Shown: piece by piece, positions 22,671-33,202 of the stretch
Position numbering within the stretch: position 1 is the stretch's first letter
Layout of the letters: every line of letters starts with the position of its first letter
Origin: Viola odorata
Lineage: Eukaryota > Streptophyta > Magnoliopsida > Malpighiales > Violaceae
Reading direction: 5' to 3'
NCBI GenBank assembly: GCA_963691705.1
Contig: OY829546.1
Coordinates: 35,000,040-35,064,039 of the forward strand
Length of the DNA: 64,000 nt
Notes under the pieces: model-generated
Told to the model about the DNA's origin: nothing
Seen by the model: only the letters and a program-made list of their open reading frames with translations
Databases searched by the model: none
Made by a program: the position numbers and the translations under genes

Positions 22671-24254
22671 TCACCAGCGGGGCGCTTCTAGTGAAAATAG
22701 GTTTACCGCGCTGCCGTTGTCAATGAGGGTTCTTTTAACCCCATGGTTTCCGATGACGGGCGTAACTACCAACCCTTTTTATCCTCTTCTGAGAAGGACA
22801 GTACCATCCTGTCCAGCATATCTATCGCTTCTTTCTTTGCGAGATGGGTTTCTCGTTTTCACTTCTCCCCTGCAGCGGGTGTCGCTGGGGTAAGCTCGTC
22901 AAGATATGATGCGCCACCAGCAATGATGTTGATAATAGGAATGTCCTCTTCATGGATCGTTAACGCTTCCTTCCCCCTTCCACCAGAAGTCCCACTACTT
23001 CCAGGAGGAGGAGGCAGTTGTTGGCCGCCTAATGCCCCGCGCGGGGGGTTGCCTCTAACTTCTTCCCTTACTCTGGCGGCAAATTCTCCAAGGTAACCCT
23101 CTTCTAACAAACGCTCTATGGCTAGCTTCAATTCTCTACATGCATCTGTGGAATGTCCCCTAGCCTTATGGAATTTGCAGAAAGCATTTTCTCTTCCTCC
23201 CATGATCACTCCTGGTTTTATAGGGGCTGGGTAGCGGATCGGCAGGTTCCGCTGCTGAATAATTGCTAAGATTTCTGCTCGTGGAAGTATAAGAGAAGGA
23301 AGGTCGGGGTCGTAGATCCGACCCTTAGGCGGGTCCGCCTACCGCTGAGTGTTCGAGCCGCCAGTTCTTCCTCTAAAAAAGTTACCTTTCTGTCGATTTG
23401 ACGCCTTAGGGATGTAATCTTTCCGCTGGGCATATTCATCACCCTGACGGGTGTCGTGGGTCATGCTGGCTTGGGTAGCAGGGACGAGAGGTGCACTCTG
23501 GGGCATGTTTCGCATTCTATCTCTATATTCCTGCTCTTCCATTCTTGCATAATTGTGAGCCGTCAGCCTTAACGCGTCTAAGGTTGTCGGGGGTCCACCA
23601 TTAACGTGTCCCTCAACTTTCCGTAGTCACAGTTTCATTTCAATGCTTCTATGGCGAAGTCAATAGTGATGCCGGGCGTTAGGGACATCTCCATGTCGAA
23701 GCGACCAAGGTAACCTTTTAAGGATTCTTCAGGTTTCCTGCGTATGTCAAACAAGGTTGCGGCTGACTTCCGGATGGGGATAGCGGTGCTGAAGCGACTC
23801 TTGAACTTACTTTCCAATTGCAAGAAGTTATCAATCGACCGAACAGGGAGTCCTTCAAACCAGAGGCGGGCTACCCCTGACAATGTCATGACGAATATCT
23901 GACACAGTGTCGCGTCGTTGTGCATCTGGAATTGCACAAAATCCTTCACCTTGTTCAGGTGAGAGATGGGATCCTTAGTGCCGTCATATGTCTCTACAGG
24001 GAGCTTAACGTATCGACTGACCCTGTGATGCCTTATACGGTGGCTGAACGGATGACCTGAGGTGTCATCTAGAATCTCACAATCATGACGAGGCGGAGAA
24101 ATTTCCAGGTGTCATCTATGCCCTCGAGGCTCCGGGCTGTACCGTTGCCTAGGGGATCGGCTGTGACTTCTAGGTGAATGGGTTCGGTGCCTTCTACTGC
24201 CTGATCTTTCACTCCACTCCAGGGAAGCCCCTCTATCAGCTCCCTCTCTCCTAC
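22671..24254 (-). pseudogene. Gag 3' half and protease of element C
   Basis: From 24254 leftwards the frame gives an Arg/Ser-rich block (RRHRTHSPRSHSRSPRQR), the gag domain (LNKVKDFVQFQMHNDATLCQ, FDMEMSLTPGITIDFAIEALK), a linker, the zinc-knuckle variant CKFHKARGHSTDAC at about 23190-23150, and the protease core DNGSAVNLFSLEA near 22720-22690. Stops near 24110, 23635 and 23340 plus frame changes break it. The 5' half lies at 32040-32664, beyond element B. Confidence 0.85.
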
Positions 24255-24999
24255 TGATAAGATCCAACCTCCTTTGTAAGGGAAGGCCGAACCTATGTTT
24301 GATGGAGGATCTAGCTTGAGTTGTTGACACAAGGAAACTTAGAAGATGGAAGGAAAAAGGATAGAAGATGGAGTAGAATTGCAGCGGAAATGATGAATGA
24401 AAGATGAAAGGAAATGGATGAACAATTCTTGGATGGAATTCGGAAATGTACCAATCAATTGAACAAGGATTGAAAGCACAAAGAACACTTGATTATAGCT
24501 TGAGAACACACTGGAATTACAGCCAAGAAATAATACAAAGTTTCAGCCAAGAAGTGGCCAAAAGATCACACAAATAAATCACTCAAATAATAAGCTTAGA
24601 TCAAGCCTTGGTGAAAGGCTAGAGGAGGAACTCTCTCTAGCTTTCACTTGGCAATAATCTGAAAAAGAAAGCTAACTTGACGTTCTATTTATAGAAAATA
24701 AAAACAATAAAATATCACAAGTGGGGGAAAAACAGCTCGCAAGGTCCCTTCGAAGCAGGGGCAAAATGCTATAGCATTTTGGGCAAAACGCTATAGCGTT
24801 TTGCTACTGGAGTGTTTGCTTAAGCTCACTTTTGGAACAATGCAGGAGTAGTATTAAGGCTCGATCTTCATGCTTAGGTATTGTCTTGATTAATTCTCTT
24901 TCAATCCACATGGTAAGCTTCTTGGCCATGCTCCTTGTGATTGGTCCTTTTGGAACAATATCCTTGTCTTCAAGCCTTAAGGGTAGTGTGATCGTATCA
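24255..24999 (-). repeat. 3' LTR of element B
   Basis: On + it begins TGATAAGATC and ends GATCGTATCA, an imperfect 10-base inverted repeat. On - a CTATAAATAG box lies at 24694-24685. The first 196 bases (- strand, 24999-24804) encode the last 65 residues of Pol. A pair of 20-base palindromes lies at 24762-24803. Confidence 0.92.
24762..24803. repeat. Tandem pair of 20-bp perfect palindromes
   Basis: CAAAATGCTATAGCATTTTG (24762-24781) and CAAAACGCTATAGCGTTTTG (24784-24803) are both perfect palindromes. They differ at two positions that mirror each other, so symmetry is kept. The 5' LTR has only the second form (31824-31843). The motif abuts the Pol stop codon. Confidence 0.9.
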
Positions 25000-25660
25000 T
25001 GTCCTCCTTCTTTGAAAGGATTCATCCTCGAATCCATTTCTTGAAACCCTTCATTATCTGCATGATAGAGAGATAGATCACTAATATGAAATGTGTTGCT
25101 TATTGAACCATACTCACTTGGTAGATCAAGAACATAGGCATTGTCATTGATACGTTGGAGTATTTTAAAAGGACCATCGCCTCTTGGGCTCAATTTTCCT
25201 TTTCGGTGGCTAGGAAAGCGATCTTTCCGCCAATGCAGCCACACCAATTGTCCTGGTTCCCATGATGTATGGGGCTGTCCTTTGTTGCGCTTACGGGTCA
25301 CTCGTTCGTTCATATCGTCGATGTTGCGTTTCACCTTGTCATGAATACTTTTCACTGTGGCTGCCTTAGTTTCTCCATCGACACATTTTATCACACTTAA
25401 GGGCAGAGGTAGGAGATCAAGAGGAGTTAGTGGTTGAAATCCATATACCACTTCAAAAGGAGAGAAACCAATAGTAGAATGATTAGCATGATTATAAGCA
25501 AATTCAATGAAAGGTATACTTTCTTCCCATGTTGTTCCATGTTTATCAACCATGACTCGCAAGAGAGAACCTAGAGTTCGATTGACCACTTTCGTTTGTC
25601 CATCGGTTTGAGGATGACAAGTAGTTGAGAAGAGAAGTTTGGTGCCCAGTTTTGCCCAAA
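24804..25660 (-). pseudogene. Integrase C-terminus of element B, extending into the LTR
   Basis: The frame starts in the integrase core (the NRTLGSLLR block after the third catalytic position), then WEESIPFIEFAYNHANHST, GFSPFEVVYGFQPLTPLDL, a basic DNA-binding part (KGQPHTSWEPGQLVWLHWRKDRFP) and a tail with DSRMNPFKEGGHD and GPITRSMAKKL. The residue where integrases have catalytic Glu is Lys here (codon at 25592-25590). Codons for F-K-E-G-G-H form the purine-rich tract next to the LTR at 24999, so the last 65 codons are LTR sequence. A small deletion near 25660 shifts the frame from the upstream part. Confidence 0.88.
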
Positions 25661-27383
25661 GGGTGCCAAAAGTGACTTAAAAACTTTGTATCTCGATCGC
25701 TTACAATGCTTCTAGGAATCCCATGTAAACGCACGACATGTAAGAAAAACAGATGAGCAATATGAGTAGCATCATGTGTTTTCGCACAAGGAATGAAATG
25801 GGCCATTTTTGAAAAATGGTCAACAACCATAAAGATGGAATCATGCCCATTCCTAGAGCGTGGCAGCCCTAAAATAAAGTCCATGGAGAGGTCTACCCAA
25901 GGATGGGTAGCCACGGGTAGAGGTATATATGAAGCATGAGTCATTGATTTAGATTTCGCTCTTTTACATACGAGACAACGAGTAATTACCTTGGTGACAT
26001 CACGTTTCATTTTTGGCCAGAAGAAATGTAGCTTTAACATGTGAAGAGTTTTTGTGATACCAAAGTGTCCTTGTAGTCCTCCACTATGTGCTTCAATCAC
26101 AAGCAATTCTCGAATATTAGATTGTGGGATGCAAAGCCGATTATATTTAAACAAGAAATTGTCATGCTTCACATAATGCAAATAAGGTCCCTTAGAGCAT
26201 GCTATGTATGTATCACAGAAGTCTTCATCATGCTCATATAAAGTTACTAAATGCGAAAACCCAAAGATCTTAGCATCAAGAGTGGTTAAGAGTACATACC
26301 TTCTAGAAAGTGCATCAGCTACCACATTTTCCTTACCTTGCTTGTATTTGATGGTGTATGGAAAGACCTCGATGAACTCCATCCACTTGGCATGTCTTTT
26401 GTTGAGCTTGGCTTGACCTTGTAGGAATTTGAGACTAAGATGGTCGGTGTGGATAACAAACTGATTTGGAAGAAGATAGTGTTCCCATACCATTAATGCT
26501 CTTACAAGTGCGTACAGCTCACGATCATAAGTGGAGTAATTCAGTTGGGCACCATTAAGTTTTTCGCTAAAGTAAGCGATAGGACGACCTTCTTGAGTCA
26601 AAACAGCCCCAAGGCCAATTCCACTAGCATCACACTCAAGTTCGAATGCTTTGTTGAAATCAGGAAGGGCTAGGATAGGTGTGTTGGAAAGGTGTCTTTT
26701 AAGCTCTTGGAAAGCCTTTTCTTGTCTTTCTTTCCACTCAAACGTCACGTTCTTCTTGGTTAATTCATTGAGTGGGGCGGCAAGTGTTGAAAAATTTGGA
26801 ACAAAGCGTCGGTAGAAGCTTTCTAGGCCATGGAAAGATCTCACATCACTTGCGTTCTTAGGTGTTGGCCACTCTTGAATGGCTTTCACCTTGTCGTCAT
26901 CAACTTGGACGCCATCTATACTGACAACAAAACCAAGAAAGTGCACATTATCCAAACAAAATTCACATTTAGACATCTTGGCATATAACTTGTTAGTTCG
27001 AAGTGTAAAAAGTATGGTGCGAAGATGTGAAATGTGATCACTCATTGATCGACTATAAACAAGTATGTCATCGAAATAAACGACCACATATTTCCCAATA
27101 AATTCACGCAAAATGTGGTTCATCAACCGCATGAAAGTACTAGGGGCATTAGAAAGTCCAAAAGGTATTACCATCCATTCGTATAGGCCATATTTGGTTT
27201 TGAATGCAGTCTTCCACTCATCTCCCTCTTGCATGCGGATTTGGTGGTATCCACTCATCAAATCTATTTTGGAGTAGACTTGGCTTCCACTTAACTCATC
27301 TAACATGTCATCAAGGCGGGGAATAGGATGCCGATATCGTATGGTGATTTTGTTTATTGCTCGGCAATCCACACATTCGCCAA
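25661..27383 (-). pseudogene. RT, RNase H and integrase N-part of element B
   Basis: RT motifs are clear: the [19 protein letters not shown] start, [26 protein letters not shown] and the catalytic YFDDILVYS. RNase H has [15 protein letters not shown] and [15 protein letters not shown]. The integrase zinc domain has [10 protein letters not shown] then CLVCKRAKS, and the core shows the first two catalytic Asp ([16 protein letters not shown]). Small deletions near 27383 and 25660 break the single long reading frame on both sides. The copy is otherwise open for about 570 codons. Confidence 0.92.
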
Positions 27384-28465
27384 GTCCCATCTTTCTTTGG
27401 TACAAGTAACACGGGGACATCACAGGGTGACATACTCTCACGGATAAACCCTTTTTTCAAGAGTTCATCCACTTGTTTTTCTAGTTCCTTAGTCTCCTCC
27501 AGATTGCATCTATACGCTGGTCGGTTTGGTAGTGTAGAACCCGGAATTAAGTCGATTCTATGCTCAATGCCTCGGATAGGAGGAAGGCCATCCGGCATTT
27601 CCTTAGGAAACACATCTTCAAATTCCTGTAAAAGTGAAACTAGAGGAGGTGGTAGGGAAGAAGGGTTAATATCCACATGTAAACAAGGTTCCTTAAACCG
27701 AAGTATAAGGCAAATTTTGCTGGTTTCGTAGGCATGTTGTATCACTCTCCCTTTTTCAAATACACTCAAAGGTTTTACCTCACTCTCATTCTTCTCTAAC
27801 TCACTTTTGCTGCCATGCTTACTTTTTTCATGGCGTGTATTGTTCCCTCCACTTACTTTCTTCTCTCCACTCTTTCGCTCTTTTATTTTTCTCACCAAAT
27901 GAAATTCAGCACTTGCTTTCTCCATTTGTCTTTGATCTTCACGAACTTGAGAGGGTGAAAGAGGAAGAATATTGAATTTTCTCCCTTGGTGAGTGAGATG
28001 GATTTGGTTGGTGTATCCATCATGAACTACTCTTCTATCAAATTGCCATGGACGTCCTAGTAGTAAGTAACTAGCGTCCATGGGAACAATGTCAAAAAGT
28101 CTTTCATCATTGTATCCTCCCCACTTGAAAGCAACAAGAACTTGCTCTTTCACCTTGACTTCTCCATCATCATTGAACCAATGGAGTGAGTAGGGCTTAG
28201 GATGTTTGGTTGTTGGCAAGCTCAATTTGTGTACTAGTAGATGGCTTGCGGCATCCACCACACTCCCATTATCAACAATCAAAGAGGCAACATTGCCTTG
28301 TATCTCTACACGAGAATGGAAGAGATTCTCCCTTTGTTCCTTACATGTGACCTCGTTTTTCACTTGAGTAGTCAAACTCCTTCTTAGGATCATTGTTTTG
28401 GCTGAAGTAGGAACTATCTCTTCTTCTTCACAACTTTCGTGTTCCTCTTCTTTTACAAGTTCCAA
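27384..28465 (-). pseudogene. Protease region and RT start of element B
   Basis: An acidic linker (KEEEHESCEEEE) leads into an aspartic protease: FHSRVEIQGNVASLIVDNGSVVDAAS with the catalytic Asp in DNGS, then PMDASYLLLGRPWQFDRRVVHDG. A Lys-rich spacer is followed by the RT start ([35 protein letters not shown]). The frame ends a few codons after 27383 because of a small deletion. Upstream it is in frame with the zinc knuckle. Confidence 0.88.
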
Positions 28466-29632
28466 TTCTTTGGAACTTTCATCATTATCATCACAATCCG
28501 TTTCATACCCTCCTTCTCTAATAATGACTACTTGTCGATTAGGACATTCGGAAGAAATATGTCCTCTTCCACGACATTTGAAACACTCAACATTGCTGGA
28601 AAATATTTTGGGAGTTGGGTTAGGGGTAGAAGTATTTTAGGTTTTTGGAATGGAACTAGGAGGGGCTGTTTTGGTGTAAGGTTGGTATGTCTTTGGTAGG
28701 GTTGTGTCGGTCTTGGGTAATGGGGCTGATGTAGTCTTGTCTTTTGGGTAGGTATCTCTTCTCCATGGTGGTTTGTATGTAGATGAATAATTGTTTGTTT
28801 GGGATGGTAGTCGGCTAGAAGTAGTTTTTTTCTTGGTGGACTCACGAGCTTCCACTTTTTGGGCATAGTGTAGCATGGACTGCAAATTATCAAATTCCTT
28901 CAGTTCAAGCTTGTACTTTATCTTATCATGTAGACCATTTAGAAATCGCGCCATTGTGGTCTCTTCTTCTTCTTGAGTTTCGGTTTTGGTGATGAGGGAT
29001 TCTAATTCATTGTAATATTCTCCCACGGAATTAGTTCCTTGCTTTAGCCCTTGTAACTTATTTTGTAAGTCACGTTTGTAGTGCTTAGGAACGAATCTCT
29101 TCCTCATGATGCATTTCAATTCTGCCCAAGCAGTAATGGCATGTATTCCGACTCTCTCCTTGGTCATCTTCTCCCACCAATTCACCGCATAACCATCAAA
29201 TTCCATGGTTGCTAATTTGATCATTTTGTTATCCGAATATCGGTGGCAATTGAATATTCGTTGTATTTTACCTTCCCACTTGATATATTCTTCCGGATTG
29301 GTGGTTCCCTCAAAAGTAGGTATTTTAACTTTAATACCACTAATGTTGTCATCTAGCCTTTCATATCTAGTTGGCCCTCGTGGTACTTCTTCTCTATGGC
29401 CATGAGACTCTTCTCGGTCATAAGTGGCACCTTCCTCATGTTGGTCTCCATAGTATTCATGATCATGGAGTGGATTGGTATAGGCATGGTAGTGAGGCTT
29501 TTTCATTGACTCGTCATAAGTCACCATGGCCCCGTGGTGGCCTAAAGGTGCTTCTTCTTCGGCCTTGTGGTTGCCAATACCCTTGGATAATGTAGGATTT
29601 ATACTATCTTTGAATAGATGGTATTGTCCCAC
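28466..29632 (-). pseudogene. Gag of element B
   Basis: The retrotransposon gag domain is visible in YIKWEGKIQRIFNCHRYSDN, WWEKMTKERVG, MRKRFVPKHYKRDLQNKLQ, GTNSVGEYYNELESL and ATMARFLNGL. A Thr/Pro/Lys-rich linker follows, then, after one TAA near 28639, a classic CCHC zinc knuckle CFKCRGRGHISSEC at about 28590-28548. A frame change near 29600-29632 separates it from the N-terminal part. Confidence 0.88.
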
Positions 29633-30036
29633 CTTACCCTCGGGTTGGAGTATTCTATGGTTTGGGCTTGAAGGTTGGTGACGATGGGTTTGCTTGCGAA
29701 TGTGCCCCCTCCTTGTTTGTTGGTGCTAGTGTCCTTGGGTGAGCCTCCGCCGGCCACCCTCTTCGACTTCTCATTGGCGCCATCACTATCATGACCGTTG
29801 GATTCAGTCTCACAATATCCGTCCTTTGCTATTTTTCCTGTAGTTTTGGATGGTGGAGTAGGAGAGTCGGCTGAGGTTCCTTTCATAAGTAAGGAAACTT
29901 GTTTCTTGAGATCTTCCTTTTCAAATTGCAATTGTTCTATTGCAATTCTCATTGTTTCCATCATAGCCATCATGCTTTTACTTTGGGAGCTAGGTGATTT
30001 GCTCTCCTCACTTCCACACATGCTCGAGCGAGACAT
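29599..30036 (-). pseudogene. Gag N-terminus of element B
   Basis: The ATG at 30036 gives MSRSSMCGSEESKSPSS, a helical heptad stretch (MMAMMETMRIAIEQLQFEKEDLKKQVSLLM) and a Ser/Lys/Gly-rich tail. This fits the N-terminus of a gypsy Gag with a dimerising coiled coil. An upstream ATG at 30060 is also in frame; I chose 30036 because translation there has a good context and a natural start MSRSS. Confidence 0.65.
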
Positions 30037-31316
30037 GTTTAACCTACACAAGTGACACACGTTAGTGAAAACACTCCCTCACGTGTTTGCTCTCGTGTTT
30101 GAAACTCTCGTAAAAATTGTCCTCACTTAGTCACTCAAGCCTCACAAGTTGTTCTGTTTCCCTTTTGTCCAAACAATGTCCTCAAGCAGTGTCCTTGTTG
30201 TTTTCTTTGTTCAATTATTATTTTGAGCACATTAGAAATTCAAGAAGTGAAAAGCTCAAAGGAAAGGCTTGGAAAGTAAAGAAAAGGATGGTAGAACCAA
30301 CCCTTGGACAAAAAAGTAAAGAGGACGGCAAAGCCTCCCTTTGAGCAAGAAAGTAAAGTACAAGAAAGTAAATTACTTGAAGTAAATTGCTGAAATTTAA
30401 ATGGCAGAATTTAAATAGCTGAATGGAAATGACTTGAATTGTAAGGAGAGGATGGTAGAACCAACCCTAGGACAGAAAAGTAAAAAGGGCGACAAGGCCT
30501 CCCTTTGAGCTTGAAAGTAAATGACTTGAATGTAATGACTTGAAAGGAAATAACGGAATTGAAATGACTTGAATTTAAAGATTGCAACCGCCCATGTAGG
30601 GGGTATAGAATTTAAAAGAACGAATAATTGAAACAACACTTGAAATTTTTCGCAAGTTCTCGTTTTTGGTGCAGTGGCAAAACGCTATGGCGTTTATGCT
30701 AAAACGCTATAGCGTTTTGTTCTCTTCTTTGTATATATATTTTTTTTATTTTTTTATTTAGAGAACAATTATATTCTGAACTTTGAAATGATCAATTGTT
30801 GTTTGAAGGAGACGTGTTTTTAATTCAAGGGATGATTTTGGTTTGTTTTGGAAGAATGTAGGGAAAGTTCTGATTTTTGGAAGAATGATGGAAAGATGGA
30901 AGGACTTTGCACTTGGATGATGTGTAAGAGAATATTCAGCTTTCTAGTAGTGGATTGTGGGTTGTGCACGGATGGGTAAGGGCTGGATTTTTGCTGCTCA
31001 CATGTGAGGGGAATGAGATGTTTATTTTAATAGAAAAAGGTGTGAGGTATGTGCTGCCCTCTATGACACAAAGCTGATTTGGAAGAATAAAATGCTGGGT
31101 GGGGGACAAGAAAACAGTGTAAGTGAATATTCAGACAAGAAAGACAAAAAGTGACACAAACTTTGGCTGAAAGTGGACGGATGGGAAGGGTTGTAACCAG
31201 ATTTTTAGTTACCTTCTTCTTGACAAAATAGGCAGAAAAAATGAAGATCATGGACGAACACAAACACAAACTCAGATTCAAGGACAACTCGAAGCGGCTA
31301 GTGCTCCGCTACCACT
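30037..31316 (-). other. Leader of element B with internal duplication and palindromes
   Basis: This non-coding leader lies between the 5' LTR and gag. A block of about 73 bases (GGATGGTAGAACCAACCC, then AAGTAAA, then GCCTCCCTTTGAGC) occurs at 30282-30357 and again at 30445-30519. A degenerate and a near-perfect copy of the CAAAACGCTATAGCGTTTTG palindrome lie at 30678-30698 and 30699-30719. Next to the LTR the - strand reads TGGTAGCGGAGC, a possible mutated initiator-Met tRNA primer site (TGGTATCAGAGC type). Confidence 0.6.
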
Positions 31317-32039
31317 TGATAAGATCCAACGTCCTTTGTAAGGGAAGGCCGAACCTATGTTTGATGGAGGATCTAGCTTGAGTTGTTGACATAAGGAAAC
31401 TTAGGAGATGGAAGGAAAAAGGATAGAAGATGGAGTAGAATTGCAGCGGAAATGATGAATGAAAGATGAAAGGAAATGGATGAACAATTCTTGGATGGAA
31501 TTCGGAAATGTACCAATCAATTGAATAAGGATTGAAAGCACAAAGAACACTTGATTATAGCTTGAGAACACACTGGAATTACAGCCAAGAAACAATACAA
31601 AGTTTCAGCCAAGAAGTGGCCAAAAGATCACACAAACAAATCCCTCAAATAATAAGCTTGGATCAAGCCTTGGTGAAAGGCTAGAGGAGGAACTCTCTCT
31701 AGCTTTCACTTGGCAATAATCTAAAAAAGAAAGCTAACTTGATGTTCTATTTATAGAAAATAAAAACAATAAAATATCACAAGTGGGGGAAAAACAGCTC
31801 GCAAGGTCCCTTCGAAGCAGGGGCAAAACGCTATAGCGTTTTGCTACTGGAGTGTTTGCTTCAGCTCACTTTTGGAACAATACAGGAGTAGTATCAAGGC
31901 TCGATCTTCATGCTTAGGTATTGTCTTGATTAATTCTCTTTCGATCCACATGGTAAGCTTCTTGGCCATGCTCCTTGTGATTAGTCCTTTTGGAACAATA
32001 TCCTTGTCTTCAAGCCTTAAGGGTAGTGTGATTGTATCA
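31317..32039 (-). repeat. 5' LTR of element B
   Basis: It is co-linear with 24255-24999 except for the 22-base palindrome unit missing here and about 16 substitutions. The frame reading from the flanking C gag into it at 32039 is accidental. Confidence 0.92.
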
Positions 32040-32664
32040 CCGTCCCAACGCTCCCTATAGTCGCCTTGTTGCTGCTCTACTAGGGAGACGGGGACCCGCG
32101 ACACTCGCGGTATGTAAGGCTCTACCTGTCCCTCAGTAAATTGTACAAAGTTCAATGGCGTACTTATCTCAGGTAAAGTAAGAGGAGCGCTCACTTGTCG
32201 TCGAGGCGACACCGATCGTTCAGTGATGATAGAAGGGGTGAAAACAAACTGTGAAGGCACACCTTGTCCAGGGGCACTAGAAGTAATGCCTGCGGCTAAC
32301 TCAGTAAAATAGTCCAGCTGTGCTCGAAGGGTTGAGATTGAACTTGCCAAAGGACTGTTAGCATCGCCCATTCTGGATCCCGTGGGTAGAGGAGCAGGGT
32401 GACTAGGCTCGCCCATATGAGAAATCGGGGTGCCCGTCTGGGGCGATGGAGTGCCCATTTGAGAAAATGGGGCGCTTGCTCAAGAAAATGGGGCTCCCGT
32501 CTGAGAAAACGGCGTGAGTCCTGCCGACCCAAAAAGGAAATCTGTCTGTGGGAGAGAGTCCCATGCGATGTGGTGAAAGTACTAGGCGAAGACGTAGGAA
32601 AAAGTTCCCTGCGCGTGTGGGTACTGTGAGAATGTGGGGGTGTTGTTTCCGTATCTGAGGCCAT
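32040..32664 (-). pseudogene. Gag 5' part of element C
   Basis: The ATG at 32664 opens with MASDTETT, like the D start MASDSEST. A run of degenerate short repeats (CCATTTTCTCA-type, 32400-32530) follows with a frame change. The common Gag block then appears: GDANSPLASSISTLRAQLDYFTELAAGI, FVFTPSIITERSVSP and a VEPYIPRV segment. The frame is interrupted at 32040 by element B, within an R-E-R-W-D-G motif, and continues at 24254. Confidence 0.82.
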
Positions 32665-32727
32665 GATCCTTCGACTCTCAAGAAGAACAAAGCTTGGTTA
32701 ACAAGGAAGCTCACTTAATTGACCAAG

Positions 32728-32746
32728 ACTCTCAATGAAAGCACCA
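32728..32746 (-). promoter_or_regulatory. Primer binding site of element C
   Basis: The - strand reads TGGTGCTTTCATTGAGAGT, two bases inside the LTR end. It is the same site as in D, E and F with one difference at the last base. Confidence 0.85.
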
Positions 32747-32748
32747 TT

Positions 32749-33202
32749 TGATAAGAGTCCGAGGTTTGCTGAGCAGGATCGGCCTATGGGGTCTGGTCAG
32801 GAACATTATTCCGGTGTAAACACTCCGATGCCTAAGTCAGTAAAAATGGTAGGGGTTCAACACGCTATCTTAGGCTTACCCTTTTATCTGAAAGGATGGG
32901 GGTATTTATAGGTAAAGGAAGGAATGTACCGACAGGGGGTAGGAGTTATCCCTGGAGTGGTAAGAAATGACGTCATGCCGGGTGATGTCATACGGGGTGA
33001 CGTCATGCATGACCTGGGATGGGATGTCGTCGTGCGGGTGTCGCGTGAGAGCCCCCTCCGCTGATGTCGACCATCCCAGGGTCCTCCGCCAGGCTAGGGG
33101 CGGTAGGAACAGTGTCGTGTCTCCCTTGGCAAGTACAGTGTTCTGGCCGGACAGCCAGGTGGGATGGCGGAGATGCCGCTACAGTGATGTGAATGGTTAT
33201 CA
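32749..33202 (-). repeat. 5' LTR of element C
   Basis: It begins TGATAA and ends TTATCA and is followed by the CCCAC duplication. On the - strand it has the TATAAATA box, and upstream three 15-base units centred on TGACGTCA (32968), TGATGTCA (32983) and TGACGTCA (32998), one unit more than the left LTR. Confidence 0.92.

Larger units (their letters stand above)
24255..32039 (-). mobile_element. Element B: Ty3/gypsy element, possibly CRM/chromovirus group
   Basis: The LTRs are 24255-24999 (3') and 31317-32039 (5'), about 16 substitutions apart by hand, plus a 22-base indel. The gene order is gag, protease, RT, RNase H, integrase with a single RNase H, which sets it apart from the Tat elements. 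It is 7.8 kb and inserted in the gag of C. No clean 5-base duplication is seen at its edges (CCTAC on the left, CCGTC on the right). The integrase end reads through into the LTR, a feature I recall for centromeric CRM elements, but I cannot confirm the lineage. Confidence 0.88.
10230..33202 (-). mobile_element. Element C: Tat-type Ty3/gypsy element with antisense gene cluster
   Basis: Both LTRs are present (10230-10727 and 32749-33202) and the flanks carry the 5-base duplication CCCAC (10225-10229 and 33203-33207). Sense genes run right to left. Element B is inserted in its gag. Without B the element is about 15.2 kb. The reverse-oriented genes delta, gamma, alpha and beta occupy 10941-18017. 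By hand I count about 16 substitutions in about 430 alignable LTR bases plus several indels, so C is older than B and E. Confidence 0.92.

Noticed and set aside
24804..25100. Chromodomain at the end of the B integrase
   Set aside because: I looked for the aromatic and acidic chromodomain pattern and did not see it; only the GPITRSMAKK-type tail is present.
31844..32458. 204-codon frame joining C gag and B LTR
   Set aside because: The first part is C gag, the rest is LTR sequence of B read in the Pol-tail frame by chance.
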